Assembly (NCBI RefSeq): GCF_052056295.1
Contig: NZ_CP182494.1
Location: forward strand, 124,001 to 188,000
Length of the DNA stretch: 64,000 nucleotides
Origin: Catenovulum sp052056295
GTDB lineage: Bacteria; Pseudomonadota; Gammaproteobacteria; Enterobacterales; Alteromonadaceae
Direction of reading: 5' to 3'
In this document: positions 61,669-64,000 of the stretch, in pieces
How positions within the stretch are numbered: the stretch's first letter is position 1
How the letters are laid out: each line of letters starts with the position of its first letter
Notes under the pieces: generated by a model
The model's database searches: none
Told to the model about the DNA's origin: nothing
What the model saw: only the letters and a program-made list of their open reading frames with translations
Position numbers and translations under genes: made by a program

Positions 61669-62367
61669 TTAACCTTTGTACCAATTGATCAATTTTTTGA
61701 AATTCTCTTGTGACGCCAACAACAAATAACAAGCTTGTAGTGCACCTGTTTTATGGAGATTAATAATTGATTGTTCAGATAAAGATGCGAGCTGTTGTCG
61801 GCTAACTTGGTACAAACCATCTATTTTTTTTGTTTGCCCGTCCGCCTGTTGAAATTGGAGTTGGCTCGGCTCAATTAAATCTATGTTTAATAAGGTTTGA
61901 ATAAAATTTTGATTGCTGGCTAAACTTGACTGCAAAAACTCAACAAGCTTGGCCATTTTTTGTAAATAATCACTGGGTTGTTGATCATCCAAAAATAGTG
62001 CTTCACCAAGCTGATTATCTATTCTTGGGCTGTCAATATTTATCGCTAGGTTTAAACCTGTGGAATTATTATTGATTTGGTAAATAAAGGGTTGTCTTTG
62101 AATATGCAAAGGCAAGTAGTCTTGTCCCCACTGACCACTTTTAATGTATAAATTTTGATTGGGTTCAAAACCTAATAAAACATATAAACCAAATTGACCT
62201 GTTTCTGTGTCTTTTAAAAAACAAACCGGGTAATGAACTGCTAATTGATTTAACTCGTTTGCGACAACAGGTACGCAGTGAACATTTTCACCAAAATTTT
62301 CACCATGGCCTGTTTTAATGCGTATATCTTGATGGCGTTTTCCATCTAATGTTTCAAATGATTGCAT
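61669..62367 (-). CDS. SapC-family protein (copy 2)
   Basis: A 232-residue paralog of the SapC protein at 56313, with VPVVANELNQLAVHYPVCFLKDTETGQFG and WGQDYLPLHIQRQPF as matching segments. It begins 8 bp after the halogenase-like gene stop with an AGGT ribosome site, so the pair is translationally linked. It lies 77 bp upstream of the GH50 gene, probably on one transcript. Function unknown. Confidence 0.9.
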   Translation of the reverse strand: MQSFETLDGKRHQDIRIKTGHGENFGENVHCVPVVANELNQLAVHYPVCFLKDTETGQFGLYVLLGFEPNQNLYIKSGQWGQDYLPLHIQRQPFIYQINNNSTGLNLAINIDSPRIDNQLGEALFLDDQQPSDYLQKMAKLVEFLQSSLASNQNFIQTLLNIDLIEPSQLQFQQADGQTKKIDGLYQVSRQQLASLSEQSIINLHKTGALQACYLLLASQENFKKLINWYKG

Positions 62368-62375
62368 AGTTATAC

Positions 62376-63929
62376 CTAAATTTTTTGCAGCCCAAATTTT
62401 TTTATTTTTTCAATGAGTTTACGGTTGGGTTCAAGAGTATTGATAAGATGGTCTAGCTGTAATTGAATATCGCTGCATTGAGCCAAGAGTAAGTCTTTCT
62501 GTTGTTTACTAACTTTAAATGGATAACCAGTTTTAAAACCCATGCCGTACAAAATATATAAATAACTATCGAGCGGAAACACCTCTATTGCTTGTTCAAA
62601 ATCATGCACACAAGGATATTGGTATCGCCACAACTCAAGCTGGTTTTGTAATGATTGAGGAATGCTCTGTGCTTGTTTAATATCTTGCCAAAATGGCTCG
62701 TGTCTTTGATTGAGTAAGTAATGCAACTTAAGAAAATCTATGATGCGTTGCCAACGATATAAAAATGTTTGATTAAACTTATCTGCAACTAATTGCATAG
62801 CGCTTTGATTTGCAGGAAAGTGCTCAGATAGAGTATTGGCTGACATCTCAATCAGTAATAAAGCCGAAGCTTCAAGCGGTTCTAGAAAACCAGCTGATAA
62901 TCCAATTGCAACACAGTTTTTATGCCAAAATTTGCTTAAATGCCCAGGTTCAAATTTAATGGTTTTGAAAGTACAGTAGTTGGCATTGCCCGCTGTGTTG
63001 TTTATGTAGCTAGCCAATTGTGCTTGGGCGTCAGAGTCTGAGATATAATCACTGGCGAATACATAACCAACACCTCGGCGGTTTTGTAAGCCAATATCCC
63101 AAATCCAACCGGCTGATTGTGCAGTGGAAATTGTCGTTGAAGCAATTGCTTGCTCTTGATTAGCATAATCAACTTGGCAGGCTATGGCTGAGTCGGCACT
63201 AAGGATTGTTTTGCACGATTTAAACGGAATTTGATAATGTTTATTAATCAGGAGTCGCTTAAAGCCAGTACAATCAATAAATAGATCTCCAGACACAAGA
63301 CCATTTTCTTTAGTCACCACGGCTGAGATAGTGTTTTCTACAGAAGCCTTAACTTCAATCACATCGTCTGTTAGCTGTTTTACTCCAAGTTTTTCAACAC
63401 AATGTTTTTTTATAAAGTCAGTAAATAAACCAGCATCTAAATGGTATGCATAGTTGCTAACGGACGCATATTCGGGAGTGGTTATGCTTTTAGGTGCCAA
63501 ACCAAGTTCGCATATATAATCTTGTACACAAAAAGCTTTGGAAAAAGCACTCTGTTGGGGTTGTGCTTGATGGTTCCAAGCGTGCAGCGTATTAAATTGT
63601 TCGTCTTCGCCTGCCAACATCAGCGGATGGTAATAAGCATCATTTTTAGCGCCTGAAACCCAACCGACAAATTTTGCACCTTGTTTAAATGTTGCATTGC
63701 AACTTTTAATAAACTCAGTTTCACTCACGCCAATACTTTTAAGGGTACGGCGCATGCTTGGCCAAGTACCTTCACCAACACCAATTGTTTTGATGTTTGG
63801 TGATTCAATTAGACTAATTGAAACTCGTCCAGCACATTTGTTTTTCAGCTTGTTGGCTAGTATCGCGGCAGTGATCCAACCCGCATTGCCACCACCAACA
63901 ATAATCACCGACGAAATAGCATTATTCAT
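62376..63929 (-). CDS. flavin-dependent tryptophan-halogenase-like protein (copy 2)
   Basis: A 517-residue paralog of the protein at 54723. FAD motif GGGNAGW, then GVGEGTWPSM, the Lys-containing FKQGAKFVGW, and GWIWDIGLQNRRG in the WxWxI position. The chain keeps the substrate-side GLSAGFLEPLEASALLLIE helix. It starts at 63929 with AGGTTAG upstream and is followed by sapC copy 2. A terminator for the upstream minus-strand gene lies just before it. True substrate unknown. Confidence 0.88.
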   Translation of the reverse strand: MNNAISSVIIVGGGNAGWITAAILANKLKNKCAGRVSISLIESPNIKTIGVGEGTWPSMRRTLKSIGVSETEFIKSCNATFKQGAKFVGWVSGAKNDAYYHPLMLAGEDEQFNTLHAWNHQAQPQQSAFSKAFCVQDYICELGLAPKSITTPEYASVSNYAYHLDAGLFTDFIKKHCVEKLGVKQLTDDVIEVKASVENTISAVVTKENGLVSGDLFIDCTGFKRLLINKHYQIPFKSCKTILSADSAIACQVDYANQEQAIASTTISTAQSAGWIWDIGLQNRRGVGYVFASDYISDSDAQAQLASYINNTAGNANYCTFKTIKFEPGHLSKFWHKNCVAIGLSAGFLEPLEASALLLIEMSANTLSEHFPANQSAMQLVADKFNQTFLYRWQRIIDFLKLHYLLNQRHEPFWQDIKQAQSIPQSLQNQLELWRYQYPCVHDFEQAIEVFPLDSYLYILYGMGFKTGYPFKVSKQQKDLLLAQCSDIQLQLDHLINTLEPNRKLIEKIKKFGLQKI

Positions 63930-63940
63930 ATAACTAACCT

Positions 63941-63967
63941 AAAAGCGGCAAAATAAATTTTGCCGCT
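63941..63967 (-). terminator. terminator of the upstream minus-strand gene
   Basis: AGCGGCAAAAT (63944-63954) pairs with ATTTTGCCGCT (63957-63967). On the minus strand it ends in a T-run (63943-63941). It lies between the right-edge gene and halogenase copy 2. Confidence 0.75.
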
Positions 63968-63984
63968 GATGTTGGACAACTCAA

Positions 63985-64000
63985 TTAAAACTTGGCAGTA
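63985..64000 (-). CDS. possible C-terminal end of another TonB-dependent receptor (partial)
   Basis: Reading the minus strand from the window edge gives Thr-Ala-Lys-Phe then a stop, a C-terminus with a final Phe as is usual for outer-membrane barrels. The place, just before a halogenase/SapC pair and followed by a terminator, is where such loci usually carry a TonB receptor. Only four codons are visible, so this is a guess. Confidence 0.3.

Overview
The window looks like a chromosomal segment of an agar-degrading marine gammaproteobacterium of the Alteromonadales. The evidence is long TonB-dependent receptors of the Alteromonadales type, tryptophan-halogenase-like/SapC gene pairs, GH50 and GH86 agarases, AT-rich codon use and many lipoprotein signals. 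A Catenovulum-, Agarivorans- or Paraglaciecola-like genus is a guess from style, not a result. I see no rRNA, tRNA, phage, insertion sequence or CRISPR array. Nearly everything from 1.4 kb to the right edge can be read as one large red-algal galactan utilisation locus.

Layout. 0-1.3 kb: the tail of an alpha/beta hydrolase and a GAF-GGDEF protein, probably ordinary flanking genes. 1.4-19.2 kb: a sulfated or branched galactan section with a TonB receptor, an FAD oxidoreductase, a minus-strand operon (GH27 alpha-galactosidase, DUF1593-like protein, beta-helix glycosidase, Kelch lipoprotein), an S1 sulfatase, a hybrid histidine kinase, a LysR regulator facing a truncated pirin gene, and a second beta-helix glycosidase. 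19.4-26.2 kb: cytochrome P450, 2Fe-2S ferredoxin and ferredoxin reductase on the plus strand, facing a minus-strand alcohol dehydrogenase, esterase and binding-protein operon and an AraC regulator. This matches the known oxidative demethylation of 6-O-methyl-D-galactose, which releases formaldehyde.

26.2-48.6 kb: the agarose core. It holds a GH50 beta-agarase, a GntR/FCD regulator and an operon for 3,6-anhydro-L-galactose (AHG): cycloisomerase, zinc dehydrogenase, KduD-like reductase and aldehyde dehydrogenase. It also holds two binding-protein-like genes, a Tat-exported molybdenum hydroxylase pair, a multidomain GH86 agarase broken by a one-base frameshift, XdhC and a complete TRAP transporter. 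48.8-64 kb: a 1238-residue TonB receptor with a carbohydrate-binding lipoprotein, halogenase-like/SapC pair 1, an Fe/2OG dioxygenase, an NHL propeller protein, a second GH50, then SapC/halogenase pair 2 on the minus strand. The last bases may be the end of another TonB receptor.

How it fits together. GH86 and GH50 enzymes would cut agarose to neoagarobiose, TonB receptors would import oligosaccharides, and the 30.5-35 kb operon would convert AHG by way of anhydrogalactonate to 2-keto-3-deoxy-D-gluconate. GH117 and the kinase and aldolase that finish the path are not in the window. The strongest unlabelled signal is a repeated operator, ATTGT-N9-ACAAT, usually containing ATTGTTAACAAT. It recurs upstream of the GH50, gntR, cycloisomerase, binding-protein, GH86, TRAP, TonB and dioxygenase genes, and probably defines the GntR regulon. 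A second idea worth testing is that AHG is also oxidised in the periplasm by the molybdenum enzyme and imported as an acid by the TRAP system.
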